From assembly GCA_019118605.1 (NCBI GenBank), contig DWYP01000002.1, forward strand, positions 1 through 44,869: a DNA stretch of 44,869 nucleotides. Direction: 5' to 3'. The translations under genes and the position numbers were made by a program. The DNA comes from Candidatus Alistipes faecavium. GTDB taxonomy: Bacteria; Bacteroidota; Bacteroidia; Bacteroidales; Rikenellaceae. The notes beneath the pieces are model-generated. The model had not been told where the DNA came from. It ran no database searches and was given only the letters and a program-made list of their open reading frames with translations. Below, piece by piece: positions 16,453 to 24,224 of the stretch; the first letter of the stretch is position 1; every line of letters starts with the position of its first letter.

Positions 16453-17181
16453 CTATCGGTTCTTGCGGATGTCCGAAAGCGCCGCGCACATCGCACCGCG
16501 CACCTCCTCCATCAGCTCATGGGGCTCGGCCGCCGCCACGCGTTCGGCCGGAACGGGCGGCAGAACCCGGATCGTGATCCGGTTGCCCCAGTTGAAGAGC
16601 AGGTTCCGCCGGATCAGCGTCCGCGTGCCGTCCATCACCACGGGGAGAATGCCGACCCCCGCCTCCCGGGCCAGCGTGAAGGCCCCGGCCTTGAAACGGT
16701 GGATCTCCCCGTCCTTCGAGCGCGTGCCCTCGGGGAACACGGCCACAGAGGCCCCCCTCGAGATCCATTTCCGGCCCTCGCGGAGCATCTGCTCCAACGC
16801 CTCGGCAGCACGGCCCCGGTCGATGCAGATGTCGCCGTGGAGCACCAGGTACTGCCCGAAAAACGGCACCCTGAAGACCTCGCGCTTCGACACCCAGCGG
16901 AAATTCAGCGGAAGGTAGTACAGCGCCGGAATGTCGATCACCGTATTGTGGTTCAGCACGATGACGTAGCTCTTGTGACGGTCGATGTACTCCCGCCCCT
17001 CGACCTTCTGACGCCACCGGAGTGGGATGAAGAAGAAGATCCGCACCAGAATGCGCGACAGTTCGTGCACCACGCGCCGCGCAGGGTCGAACGGATAGCA
17101 CACCACCAGGGCGATGGCCGAAAGGATCATGAACAGGGTGCACAACAGCACCAGAAAGATGTAATAAAGTGCGCTCAGCAT
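16453..17181 (-). CDS. plsC: 1-acyl-sn-glycerol-3-phosphate acyltransferase
   Basis: Inner-membrane enzyme that adds the second acyl chain to lysophosphatidate to make phosphatidate. From the ATG at 17181 there are 242 residues: a hydrophobic N-terminal segment (about 3-28), the catalytic NHX4D motif with H78 and D83 (NHNTVID), and the FPEGTRS substrate-binding motif. The frame is open a further 74 codons upstream through a repeat array, with several possible starts; that extension is Arg/Pro/Glu-rich and would put a charged stretch ahead of the membrane segment, so the short form is preferred. First gene of a cluster with parE, parC, aroK and murI. Confidence 0.9.
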   Translation of the reverse strand: MLSALYYIFLVLLCTLFMILSAIALVVCYPFDPARRVVHELSRILVRIFFFIPLRWRQKVEGREYIDRHKSYVIVLNHNTVIDIPALYYLPLNFRWVSKREVFRVPFFGQYLVLHGDICIDRGRAAEALEQMLREGRKWISRGASVAVFPEGTRSKDGEIHRFKAGAFTLAREAGVGILPVVMDGTRTLIRRNLLFNWGNRITIRVLPPVPAERVAAAEPHELMEEVRGAMCAALSDIRKNR

Positions 17182-17182
17182 C

Positions 17183-17402
17183 GGTTTTCGGGTCGTTTTC
17201 GGGTCATTTTCGGGAGGATCGGGCCGTTCCGGGATCGTTCCCCGGGCCGGACTCCGGGTCGGGCTCCGGGTCGTTTCCAAGGTCGCTTCCGGGCCGGGCT
17301 CCGGGCCGGGCTCCGGGCGTTTCCGGGCCGGGCTCCGGGCGTTTCCCACCCGTTCCGGAATCGTTCCCCGGGTCGGCCGCAGGTCGTTCCCGGTCCGCTC
17401 CA
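17183..17402. repeat. GC-rich degenerate repeat array upstream of plsC
   Basis: Degenerate repeats of short CGGGCCGGGCTC- and CGTTTCCGGG-like words (units of roughly 12 and 20-22 bp) fill the stretch between plsC and its probable promoter. The clearest tandem copies are at about 17286-17346, where CGGGCCGGGCTC occurs three times. It would be transcribed as the leader of the plsC cluster. Its minus-strand frame is open into plsC. Confidence 0.75.
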
Positions 17403-17440
17403 TGTCGGCCCCGGCCGCAATCCCCCATCTTACTAATTTG

Positions 17441-17448
17441 CAAAATTA
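17441..17448 (-). promoter_or_regulatory. -7 element of the plsC-parE-parC cluster
   Basis: On the minus strand TAATTTTG, a perfect TAnnTTTG match in an AT-rich block, is the only match in the 454-base gap between plsC and the divergent gene at 17636. It implies a leader of about 250 bases that includes the repeat array. No -33 TTTG at the standard spacing. Confidence 0.5.
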
Positions 17449-17587
17449 AAAATTATTTCCCGGCTTTCCTACCCCGCCCGAGCCCGATTTTTCAACAAAA
17501 TGTCCACGGAACGCCTTTATATATATGTATAAAAAATTTTTAAAGAAAATTTAGTTCCTTGCATTACAAAGTACAAAGAAAATTATA

Positions 17588-17595
17588 TATATTTG
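17588..17595 (+). promoter_or_regulatory. -7 element of the outer-membrane receptor-like gene
   Basis: TATATTTG matches TAnnTTTG and ends 40 bases before the ATG at 17636, in a strongly AT-rich stretch (17500-17600) that contrasts with the GC-rich surroundings. A leader of about 35 bases is expected. Confidence 0.6.
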
Positions 17596-17635
17596 CACCG
17601 ACAAACAACCCAAATCATCAATCGGCATTCGTGCT

Positions 17636-20011
17636 ATGAAAAAATTCTTACTGATCTTCCTGGCCTCCCTCCTCGCCTCGTCCGGCCTGCAGGCCGCACG
17701 CCTCTGCCCCTCGACAGGACGCGTAGTCGACCAACAGGGAAAAGCCGTCGAATACGCGACGGTCGTACTGCTCAAAGACGACAGACAGGTCGCCGGAATG
17801 GCCACCGACGCCGACGGACGCTTCGAACTGAAGGTCGCGCCCGGCGAATACACCCTCCAGATCCAATACCTCGGCTACGAGCCCGTCAAACAACAGATCC
17901 GCGTCGAGGAGCAGAACGACCTCGGGGAGATCGTCCTGCGAAGCTCCGCCCAGCAGATCGAAGGCGTCGTGGTCTCGGCACAGCTCGTGCGACGTGAGGC
18001 CGACCGTTTCGTCGTCGACGTGGCAAACGCACCCGCAGCCATCGGAAAGGACGGAATCGAACTGCTCGAACACGCCCCCGGCGTATGGATCGACGGCGAG
18101 AAGATCTCGATCAACGGCAAAAGCGGCTCGAAGGTCTACGTCAACGACCGCGAACTGCGCATGGACAACGAGCAGCTGCTCGTCTACCTGCGCTCGCTGC
18201 GCGCCGAGGAGATTCAGAAGATCGAGGTCGTGCCCGTCACCGGTGCCGACTACGACGCCAACACCTCGGCAGGCGTCATCCGCATCACCCTCCGCAAACG
18301 CCGCGAGAACGGCCTGAACGGCAACGTGACGCTCGCAACCAACCAAAGCCGCTACATCGGGGTATACACCCCCTCGGCAGGCATCAACATCCACTCCGGA
18401 AGGCTGGACTTCTACTCCTCGGCATGGGGGTATCTGGGCAACAACGACATGGCCTCCGACGAGAGCACCGTCTACGAGCTCTCGAACAAGGGGCTGACGG
18501 CACACTCCAGCGTCAAGGACAATCCCCGGAACTACGGGATCAATGTCGGCAGCGTCTTCGAGATCGACCCGAAGAACAGCATCGGAGGGGAATTCTCCTA
18601 CGGACGTTTCAGCGGCCGGGGATCGACCGACACCTCGACAGACCTCGAAAGCGACGGAATGAAAACCAATACCCGGAGCCGGTTCGACACCCACGGGCTG
18701 ACGAACAACTACACCGCGACGTTCAACTACATCCACAAGCTCGACACCCTCGGGTCGACACTCAAGGTGCTGGCCGACTACACCCGCCGCAACGCCGACT
18801 CGGGGAACGACAACCAGAGCCGCATCACCGCCCCGGGAAGCTCCCTCGACTCGCTATACCGCGACAATGCCCTGAGCATCTACGACGTGGCTACGGCCAC
18901 CCTGGCCCTCGAGAAACACCTCTCGCCCCGCTGGATCCTGAAGGCCGGAGCGAAGTACACCTTCAACGACATGCGCAACGACGCCCTCTACGAGTACCTG
19001 AAAGACAACGAATGGATGCGAAACGACCGGCAGAGCTACACGGTGAACTACACCGAGAACATCGCCGCGGCATACGCCACCGCCTCGGCCCAGCTCGGAC
19101 GATGGAGCGCCGTCGCAGGGTTGCGCGGAGAGTACACCTTCACCCGCGGAAAGGGAAGCGATGTGCGGCAGGACTACTTCTCGCTCTTCCCCAACGTCAA
19201 CCTCTCCTATGCCCTTTCGCAGGAGAAGGGGCACTCGGTGATCCTCCAGTACGCCCGTACGATCCAGCGGCCCAATTTCTGGGCCCTCAACCCCCAGCGC
19301 ATGCAGATCTCCGACTACACCTATCAGACCGGAAACCCCTCGCTCGACCCCGCCTTCCAGAGCAACGTGAGCCTCACGATCGTCCTCGCGCACAAGTATA
19401 CCCTCTCGGGCGGCGTGCAGATCGTCGACGGCGAGATCCAGCAGACGATGGTCGCAGACCCCCGGAATCCCGACATGCTCTGCATCAACTGGGTGAACTT
19501 CGACGCCACGTCGAACTACTTCGTATCGGCGAACCTCCCCTTCCAGTTCACAAAGTGGTGGCAGATGAACCTCAACGCCATCTACATGCGCCGCGGACAG
19601 CGGGTCGAACCCCACGGAGCACAGCAATTCTTCAACTGGACATCCGTAAACGCCTCGACCACCTTCAACCTCCCGGCAAGGTTCTACATCGACCTCACCT
19701 ACTTCTATCAGGGGCGCATCGACCTGGGAAACATCTGGCTCATGCCCAACCACATGCTCCAGGCCGGCGTCAAGAAGCGCTTCGGAGACCGCTTCGTACT
19801 CTCCTTCTCGGCCCGCAACCTCCTCGACCAGGGGCAGAAGGTCGGAGCCGCAGGGGAGGGATTCGTCCGCACGGTCAACGTCCGGCAGGCATGGAGCAAC
19901 ATCCAGTACAACTTCGGCGTAACGTGGAACTTCAAGAGCGGAAAGGCCTTCAACCGGAAGTCCGTGGAGGCCGCCTCGGCCGAGGACAAGGGACGCATGG
20001 AGAAAAAGTAA
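17636..20011 (+). CDS. TonB-dependent-receptor-like outer membrane beta-barrel protein
   Basis: Outer-membrane protein of 791 residues. A signal peptide (1-20, ending GLQA) precedes a carboxypeptidase-regulatory-like domain (about 26-100, TGRVVDQQGKAVEYATVVLL ... YLGYEP), then a plug-like region (about 105-225, LLEHAPGVWIDGEKISING and IEVVPVTGADYDANTSAGVI) and a large beta-barrel of alternating amphipathic strands. This is the architecture of the outer membrane beta-barrel family common in Bacteroidota, distinct from SusC because it is short and has no SusD partner. No obvious TonB box. The C-terminus ends in a charged tail (GRMEKK) rather than an aromatic residue. It has its own promoter and terminator and stands alone; ligand unknown. 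Confidence 0.85.
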   Translation: MKKFLLIFLASLLASSGLQAARLCPSTGRVVDQQGKAVEYATVVLLKDDRQVAGMATDADGRFELKVAPGEYTLQIQYLGYEPVKQQIRVEEQNDLGEIVLRSSAQQIEGVVVSAQLVRREADRFVVDVANAPAAIGKDGIELLEHAPGVWIDGEKISINGKSGSKVYVNDRELRMDNEQLLVYLRSLRAEEIQKIEVVPVTGADYDANTSAGVIRITLRKRRENGLNGNVTLATNQSRYIGVYTPSAGINIHSGRLDFYSSAWGYLGNNDMASDESTVYELSNKGLTAHSSVKDNPRNYGINVGSVFEIDPKNSIGGEFSYGRFSGRGSTDTSTDLESDGMKTNTRSRFDTHGLTNNYTATFNYIHKLDTLGSTLKVLADYTRRNADSGNDNQSRITAPGSSLDSLYRDNALSIYDVATATLALEKHLSPRWILKAGAKYTFNDMRNDALYEYLKDNEWMRNDRQSYTVNYTENIAAAYATASAQLGRWSAVAGLRGEYTFTRGKGSDVRQDYFSLFPNVNLSYALSQEKGHSVILQYARTIQRPNFWALNPQRMQISDYTYQTGNPSLDPAFQSNVSLTIVLAHKYTLSGGVQIVDGEIQQTMVADPRNPDMLCINWVNFDATSNYFVSANLPFQFTKWWQMNLNAIYMRRGQRVEPHGAQQFFNWTSVNASTTFNLPARFYIDLTYFYQGRIDLGNIWLMPNHMLQAGVKKRFGDRFVLSFSARNLLDQGQKVGAAGEGFVRTVNVRQAWSNIQYNFGVTWNFKSGKAFNRKSVEAASAEDKGRMEKK

Positions 20012-20099
20012 GCCTCCCCGGGAAAGCGGAGCGGGCGGAGAAAAGACAACGTCCTCTCCGGGACGGAAACCTCGCACGAGGGAAACCTCCCGAAACACA

Positions 20100-20144
20100 G
20101 GAAAACGCAGCGAACGTTCAATCCGTTCGCTGCGTTTTCCTTTT
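20100..20144. terminator. Bidirectional terminator
   Basis: A perfect 17-bp stem GGAAAACGCAGCGAACG (20100-20116) / CGTTCGCTGCGTTTTCC (20124-20140) with a 7-base loop, followed by T4 on the plus strand and containing A/T runs at the base usable on the minus strand. It sits between the convergent genes ending at 20011 and 20172. Confidence 0.85.
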
Positions 20145-20171
20145 CGGGGCGCGGCCATCCGGCCGCAGGCG

Positions 20172-20747
20172 TCAGAAAGTAACCTGCGGGGCCTTCTCCG
20201 TACCTTCGTCGGCCACGAAGTAGGGTTTCGTCGAGAAACCGAACATTCCCGCCACCAGATTCGCCGGGAAGCGCCGCACTGCCGTATTGAACACCTGCGC
20301 CTTCGCGTTGAAGTCCCGGCGCGCCACGGCGATGCGGTTCTCCGTACCCTCGAGCTGCGTCTGAAGCTCGATGAAGTTCTGGTTCGCCTTCAGGTCGGGG
20401 TAGTTCTCCGACACCGCAATCAGGCGGCCCAGCGCCGTGCGCACCTGCTCCTGGGCGTGCTGGTACTGCATCAGCCGCTCGGGAGTAAGATCCTCGGCCG
20501 TGAGGTTGATCGACGTGGCGCGCGCACGGGCGTCGGTCACCGCCTCAAGCGTCTGCGACTCGTGCGCAGCGTAACCCTTCACCGTATTGACCAGGTTGGG
20601 AATCAGGTCCGCACGGCGCTGGTACTGCGTCTCGACATTGGCCCACGCACTGTTGAGACCCTCCTCCTTGCCTACAAGTCCGTTGTAGGTTGCGTAAAAG
20701 AAGATGGCGACCACGGCTACGACGCCGATCCAGATCCATTTTTTCAT
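20172..20747 (-). CDS. lemA: LemA family protein
   Basis: Small membrane-anchored protein of 191 residues. One N-terminal membrane segment (about 4-22, WIWIGVVAVVAIFFYATYNG) is followed by a soluble helical domain carrying the LemA signatures: LNSAWANVETQYQRRADLIP, NLVNTVKGY, and the C-terminal ARRDFNAKAQVFN with RRFPANLVAGMFGF. Function is not defined; LemA genes usually sit beside TPM-domain genes, as here (the partner ends at 20880, 132 bases upstream). A short hairpin (GTCCC/GGGAC, about 20818-20832) lies in the gap. No own -7 element is seen, so co-transcription with the TPM gene is likely. Confidence 0.92.
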   Translation of the reverse strand: MKKWIWIGVVAVVAIFFYATYNGLVGKEEGLNSAWANVETQYQRRADLIPNLVNTVKGYAAHESQTLEAVTDARARATSINLTAEDLTPERLMQYQHAQEQVRTALGRLIAVSENYPDLKANQNFIELQTQLEGTENRIAVARRDFNAKAQVFNTAVRRFPANLVAGMFGFSTKPYFVADEGTEKAPQVTF

Positions 20748-20879
20748 AGTCTTCAGTTTTTTTCCGTTTGTTTTATCTGTTCGTTTGATTCGTTTTCGTG
20801 CTGTATCTCCTGCCGCCGTCCCTTCGCGGGACCGGGCGGATGAGGATTCGGGCCGGAAGCAACTCCGCGGCCGCCACGC

Positions 20880-21776
20880 TCACCATCGCGAGCCGGCCCC
20901 GCCGCCCCCGAACGAGCCACCGCCGAACGACCCCCCGCCGAAACCGCCCCCGAAGCCGCCGCCGATGATCGGCCCTCCGCCGCCCGGGCCACCGAAATGG
21001 TCGTCACGGTAGCTGCGGAACTGTCGCCGGAAGCGTTTGCCGCAGTGCGTGCAGAGGTATTCGCACTCCTCGAGCCGGTATTCCCGCGTGGCGCTCAGCT
21101 CCGAGCGGAAAAGCTCCTTGAGTTTCCGCTTCCCGCAATAGGGGCATTTCAGGCGGCTGTAGCGCCGGATCAGGTAGGAGCCTGCGGGAAAGATCACGAA
21201 GATCGCAAGGAAGACGATCAGGATGTCCTTCCAGGTGAAGTAGCCGCGCCGGGTATCGCTCAAATCCACGTCGCCCCCTTCGAGCACCGTGGCCGCAGCC
21301 TGCAGCCCGGCGAGCATGCCCGTGTCGTAGTCGTCCGTGCGGAAGGCCGGAAGCATATAACGCTCCTGGATCCTCCGGCAAAGGGCGTCGGGAAGCGTCC
21401 CTTCGAGTCCGTAGCCCGTCACGAAGCGGATTTCGTGACGATCCCGGACCAGCAGCACCCCGAGTCCGTTGTTGCTTTCGGCACCGCCCACGCCCCACTT
21501 GCGGAACAGTTCGACGGCGAATTCGAAGACGTCGCCCCCCGCGATGTCGCCCACGGCGACGACCGCCACCTGGGCATAGCCCCGCGCACGCAGCGACCCG
21601 CACAGCGAGTCGAGCCGCGCGACGGTCTCCGCGGAGAGAATGCCGTCGGGATTCGACACGTAGCGCCGCCGGTCGAGGCGCTGCACGTTGGGGATATCGT
21701 CCACACGATAGGTGGCGGCAACCCCCGGAAGAAGGGTTGCGGCAAGCAGCGTCGCAAGCAGAAGCAGTTTTTTCAT
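20880..21776 (-). CDS. TPM domain (YgcG-like) membrane protein with zinc ribbon
   Basis: Partner of LemA. From the ATG at 21776 the 298 residues show a signal sequence (1-21), a periplasmic TPM_phosphatase domain (about 40-165; VSNPDGILSAETVARL, NNGLGVLLVRD, RFVTGYGLEG), a membrane segment (about 190-205), then a four-cysteine zinc-ribbon (CPYCGKRK and, about 25 residues later, CTHCGKRF) and a Gly-rich tail of GGGF/GGGS repeats ending AGSRW. The tail is typical of the family; the zinc ribbon after the membrane segment is less usual. An upstream in-frame ATG at 21857 lies before the promoter and is rejected. It has a consensus promoter and is followed by lemA. Confidence 0.88.
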   Translation of the reverse strand: MKKLLLLATLLAATLLPGVAATYRVDDIPNVQRLDRRRYVSNPDGILSAETVARLDSLCGSLRARGYAQVAVVAVGDIAGGDVFEFAVELFRKWGVGGAESNNGLGVLLVRDRHEIRFVTGYGLEGTLPDALCRRIQERYMLPAFRTDDYDTGMLAGLQAAATVLEGGDVDLSDTRRGYFTWKDILIVFLAIFVIFPAGSYLIRRYSRLKCPYCGKRKLKELFRSELSATREYRLEECEYLCTHCGKRFRRQFRSYRDDHFGGPGGGGPIIGGGFGGGFGGGSFGGGSFGGGGAGSRW

Positions 21777-21794
21777 CTTTTCAAAAATCAAGGG

Positions 21795-21823
21795 CAAAGA
21801 TAAGAATTTTTCGGCCTCGGCAA
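21795..21823 (-). promoter_or_regulatory. Promoter of the TPM-lemA operon
   Basis: On the minus strand TATCTTTG (21802-21795) is a perfect -7 element and TTG (21823-21821) lies 18 bases upstream. Transcription should begin about a dozen bases before the ATG at 21776. Confidence 0.65.
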
Positions 21824-21855
21824 CTCCCCAACGCCGCGGATCGGGGCCCGGAGGC

Positions 21856-21891
21856 AAAAAAAACGGCGGCCCGCACTCCTGCGGCCGCCGT
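21856..21891 (-). terminator. Terminator after the outer-membrane protein gene
   Basis: GC-rich stem CGGCGGCC (21864-21871) / GGCCGCCG (21883-21890), followed on the minus strand by T8 (plus-strand A 21856-21863). It lies 20 bases past the stop of the gene ending at 21912. Confidence 0.8.
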
Positions 21892-21911
21892 CATGCCGGA
21901 AATGCGGACGA

Positions 21912-22712
21912 TCAGAAGCGGAAACCGATATAGAAGCGCACCGAGTTCGTCCGGAACTTGCGCTCGGGAGCCTTGAACTGATCCATCACGTCGCCGAACG
22001 AGGGATCCTCCTCGTCGCCGAACGAGTTTTCATCGTCGAAAAGAGACTCGTCGAAGGTCAGCCCGCCGTACTTCGCCGTGCCCCAGCGCCACTCCACGCC
22101 CAGCGACACGACCTTCCACGCCACGTTGAAGCCCGCATTGCAGAAGGTGACGTAATGGTGGTGGAACGTCTCGTTCATATAGAGCATCGAGTAGGAGGGA
22201 GTCACGCGGAAATAGCCCCCGACCTTGAGGTGGTGGACCGGATTGATGGTCACCGAAGGCCCCACCTGCATGCCGATCTCGGCCTGGTGCATCGCCGACG
22301 TATAGGTTTCGAGCAGCTCCTCGTCGTAGCCCTCAAGCGTGGATTTCGCATAGTTGACGTCCATCCACGTGAAGTCGACGCCGAACTTGATCATCCCGAG
22401 CAGCGGCTTCTTGTGAAGGTAGTAGGTCTTGCCGCTGCTCAGCGACACGCCCGCATCGCTCTTGATCTTCCCGCCGTAGGTCTTGTCGGTAAGGGTCTGG
22501 TTCACGTAGCCGATGTTGAAGTACTTCGCGCGATCCTTCCACACGGCCTGGTTCAGATCCGCCTCCTCGAGCGTCTCCACGTTCGAGGTCAGCTGGTTCA
22601 CGACCTGCTGCAGCGAGTCCAGCCGCCGCGTAGTGTCGTCCTGTTCCTGGGCCTGCACGCCGCTCACCGCAAACAGGAAGGCCACACACAAAAAAAAGCA
22701 GAGTTTTTTCAT
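21912..22712 (-). CDS. Outer membrane beta-barrel protein of unknown family
   Basis: A 266-residue envelope protein I do not recognise by name. The signal peptide (1-21, ending GVQA) is followed by a short coiled-coil-like heptad segment (about 27-55, RLDSLQQVVNQLTSNVETLEE), then alternating beta-strands rich in aromatic residues and glycine, and it ends ...VRFYIGFRF, a terminal aromatic strand typical of BAM substrates. An acidic loop (ESLFDDENSFGDEEDPSFGD) lies near residue 220-240. A periplasmic coiled coil joined to a barrel could serve trimerisation or peptidoglycan contact, but this is inference. It is a single-gene unit with promoter and terminator. Confidence 0.75.
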   Translation of the reverse strand: MKKLCFFLCVAFLFAVSGVQAQEQDDTTRRLDSLQQVVNQLTSNVETLEEADLNQAVWKDRAKYFNIGYVNQTLTDKTYGGKIKSDAGVSLSSGKTYYLHKKPLLGMIKFGVDFTWMDVNYAKSTLEGYDEELLETYTSAMHQAEIGMQVGPSVTINPVHHLKVGGYFRVTPSYSMLYMNETFHHHYVTFCNAGFNVAWKVVSLGVEWRWGTAKYGGLTFDESLFDDENSFGDEEDPSFGDVMDQFKAPERKFRTNSVRFYIGFRF

Positions 22713-22789
22713 GTCGATATTTTTTGGGTTAGTTATCCGAAATGCCCGGCCGCGCCCGGAACCGTCCGGGATGCGCGCCGCACCGCCGA

Positions 22790-22797
22790 CAAAAATA
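22790..22797 (-). promoter_or_regulatory. -7 element of the outer-membrane protein gene at 22712
   Basis: Minus-strand TATTTTTG, a perfect TAnnTTTG match, lies 78 bases before the ATG at 22712, giving a leader of about 70 bases. No -33 at standard spacing. Confidence 0.5.
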
Positions 22798-22818
22798 CGA
22801 AAAATTCCGCCTCGTTGT

Positions 22819-24096
22819 TCACCGTTGCAGAATCCGGTAGCTCCACGGGGCCATATCCTCCTCGACGCGGCCCCGCAACTCGAAGGCTTCGCCGCTCATC
22901 GCGTCGGTGTACATCCCCGCGTAGATGCCCGTGTAGTAGTCGGCATGGATCGCATAGGGCGAGAGGTTCATGATCGCTATCACCCGGTTGTCGCCCGCCT
23001 CGCGGACGAGGATCATCAGGCAGTCCTCGGCATTGTTGCGGATCTCGAGAAGACCCCCGCCCCGCTCCCCCGCCGCAAGGGCCGGGTTCGCATGTCGGAG
23101 GGCCGTCAGGCGCCGGTAGAACTCCGTGGTCACGTTGTCCGCAAAGACCGGCATCGGGTCGCGCTCGAAAAACGAGAACGAATGGTCGTAGCCGAACTCC
23201 TGTCCCGTATAGATGAGCGGAAGACCCCGCGGCGTCACGAACGTGAAGACCGCCAGGATCTCCCGGGCTTCGCCCAGGCGCGAAAACTCCGAACCGCTCC
23301 AGGAGTTCTCGTCGTGGTTCGACGTGAAGGCCAGGCGCATGGCCGTGTCGGGATAGCGCTCCCGGTCGGCGTAGAGGAAGTCCCGCACGGCGGTGATGCG
23401 CACCCGCTGGCGCGCCACGTCCTCCAGCAGGTGGAAAAGCTCCCACCCGTAGCAGGCATCGAAGGCCCCTTCGGTGAAGAGGTTCTGCTCCTCGGCCTCG
23501 GCAAGCATGAAAAGATCCGGATTCAACACCCGCAGGCGGCGCGACGCCTCGTTCCAGAAACCGATAGGAACCAGCATCGCCATGTCGCAGCGGAATCCGT
23601 CGACGGCATGCTGCGTGACCCAGAAGGACATCGCCTCGATCTGGGCCTCCCACACCTCGCGGTTCGCATAGTTGAGTTTCGCCGTGTCGGTCCAGTCCCA
23701 CGGAACCGCCGGGCGGCCCTCGGCGTCGCGCTCGTACCACGACGCCGGCTGCTCGGTGATCCACCGCGCGTCGCGCGCCGTGTGGTTGGCCACCCAGTCG
23801 AGAAGCACCTTCAGCCCGAGGCGGTGGGCCTCCGAGACGAAGGTGTCGAAATCATCCATCGTCCCGAGTTCGGGGTTCACGGCGCAGTAGTCCCGGATCG
23901 AATAGTACGATCCCAGAGTGCCCTTGCGGCCCTCCTCGCCGATCGGATAGACCGGCATCAGCCACACGGCATCGATGCCCAGCGAGCGCAGAAACGGAAG
24001 CCGCGAGGTCGCGGCCCGCAGCGTCCCCTCGGGGGTCAGCTGCCGCACATTCATCTCATACAGTACAGCCTGGTAGCTCCAGGCCGGATGCAGCAT
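22819..24096 (-). CDS. Alpha-amylase family glycoside hydrolase (GH13)
   Basis: Predicted alpha-glucan or alpha-glucoside acting enzyme. All four GH13 regions are visible: LLDWVANHT, GFRCDMAM with the nucleophile D171, FMLAEAEEQ with the likely acid/base E200, and FTSNHDENSW with the transition-state His-Asp near residue 262. At 425 residues it is compact, (beta/alpha)8 barrel plus a short C-terminal beta domain (about 345-425). No signal peptide, so it should act in the cytoplasm. The ATG at 24096 is chosen; a GTG three codons upstream (24105) also reads in frame. It lies 128 bases downstream of the nucleotidyltransferase on the same strand and may share its transcript. Substrate specificity cannot be read here. 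Confidence 0.88.
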   Translation of the reverse strand: MLHPAWSYQAVLYEMNVRQLTPEGTLRAATSRLPFLRSLGIDAVWLMPVYPIGEEGRKGTLGSYYSIRDYCAVNPELGTMDDFDTFVSEAHRLGLKVLLDWVANHTARDARWITEQPASWYERDAEGRPAVPWDWTDTAKLNYANREVWEAQIEAMSFWVTQHAVDGFRCDMAMLVPIGFWNEASRRLRVLNPDLFMLAEAEEQNLFTEGAFDACYGWELFHLLEDVARQRVRITAVRDFLYADRERYPDTAMRLAFTSNHDENSWSGSEFSRLGEAREILAVFTFVTPRGLPLIYTGQEFGYDHSFSFFERDPMPVFADNVTTEFYRRLTALRHANPALAAGERGGGLLEIRNNAEDCLMILVREAGDNRVIAIMNLSPYAIHADYYTGIYAGMYTDAMSGEAFELRGRVEEDMAPWSYRILQR

Positions 24097-24177
24097 TTTT
24101 ATCACTGTCGGGTTGTTTTCGGATGGGGCGGAATGGTGTTCCCGGCTTCCCGGAACACGGATATTCGGGTCTCAAAG

Positions 24178-24211
24178 ACGGAAAAAGCGAGGCCCCGCCC
24201 CGCTTTTCCGT
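24178..24211 (-). terminator. Possible weak hairpin after the nucleotidyltransferase
   Basis: CGGAAAAAGCG (24179-24189) pairs with CGCTTTTCCG (24201-24210) with one bulged A, 14 bases past the stop codon at 24225. There is no clear T-run behind it, so it may be an attenuator or mRNA-stabilising hairpin rather than a terminator. Confidence 0.35.
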
Positions 24212-24224
24212 TGCATGTCTGTGC

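Noticed and set aside
16449..16496. Extended N-terminus of ParE
   Set aside because: Would overlap plsC by 44 bases and adds Arg-rich residues without family similarity; the ATG at 16448 gives a normal ParE.
24097..24105. GTG start three codons upstream for the GH13 gene
   Set aside because: ATG at 24096 directly precedes the conserved HPAWSYQAVLYE region; the GTG cannot be excluded but is less likely.
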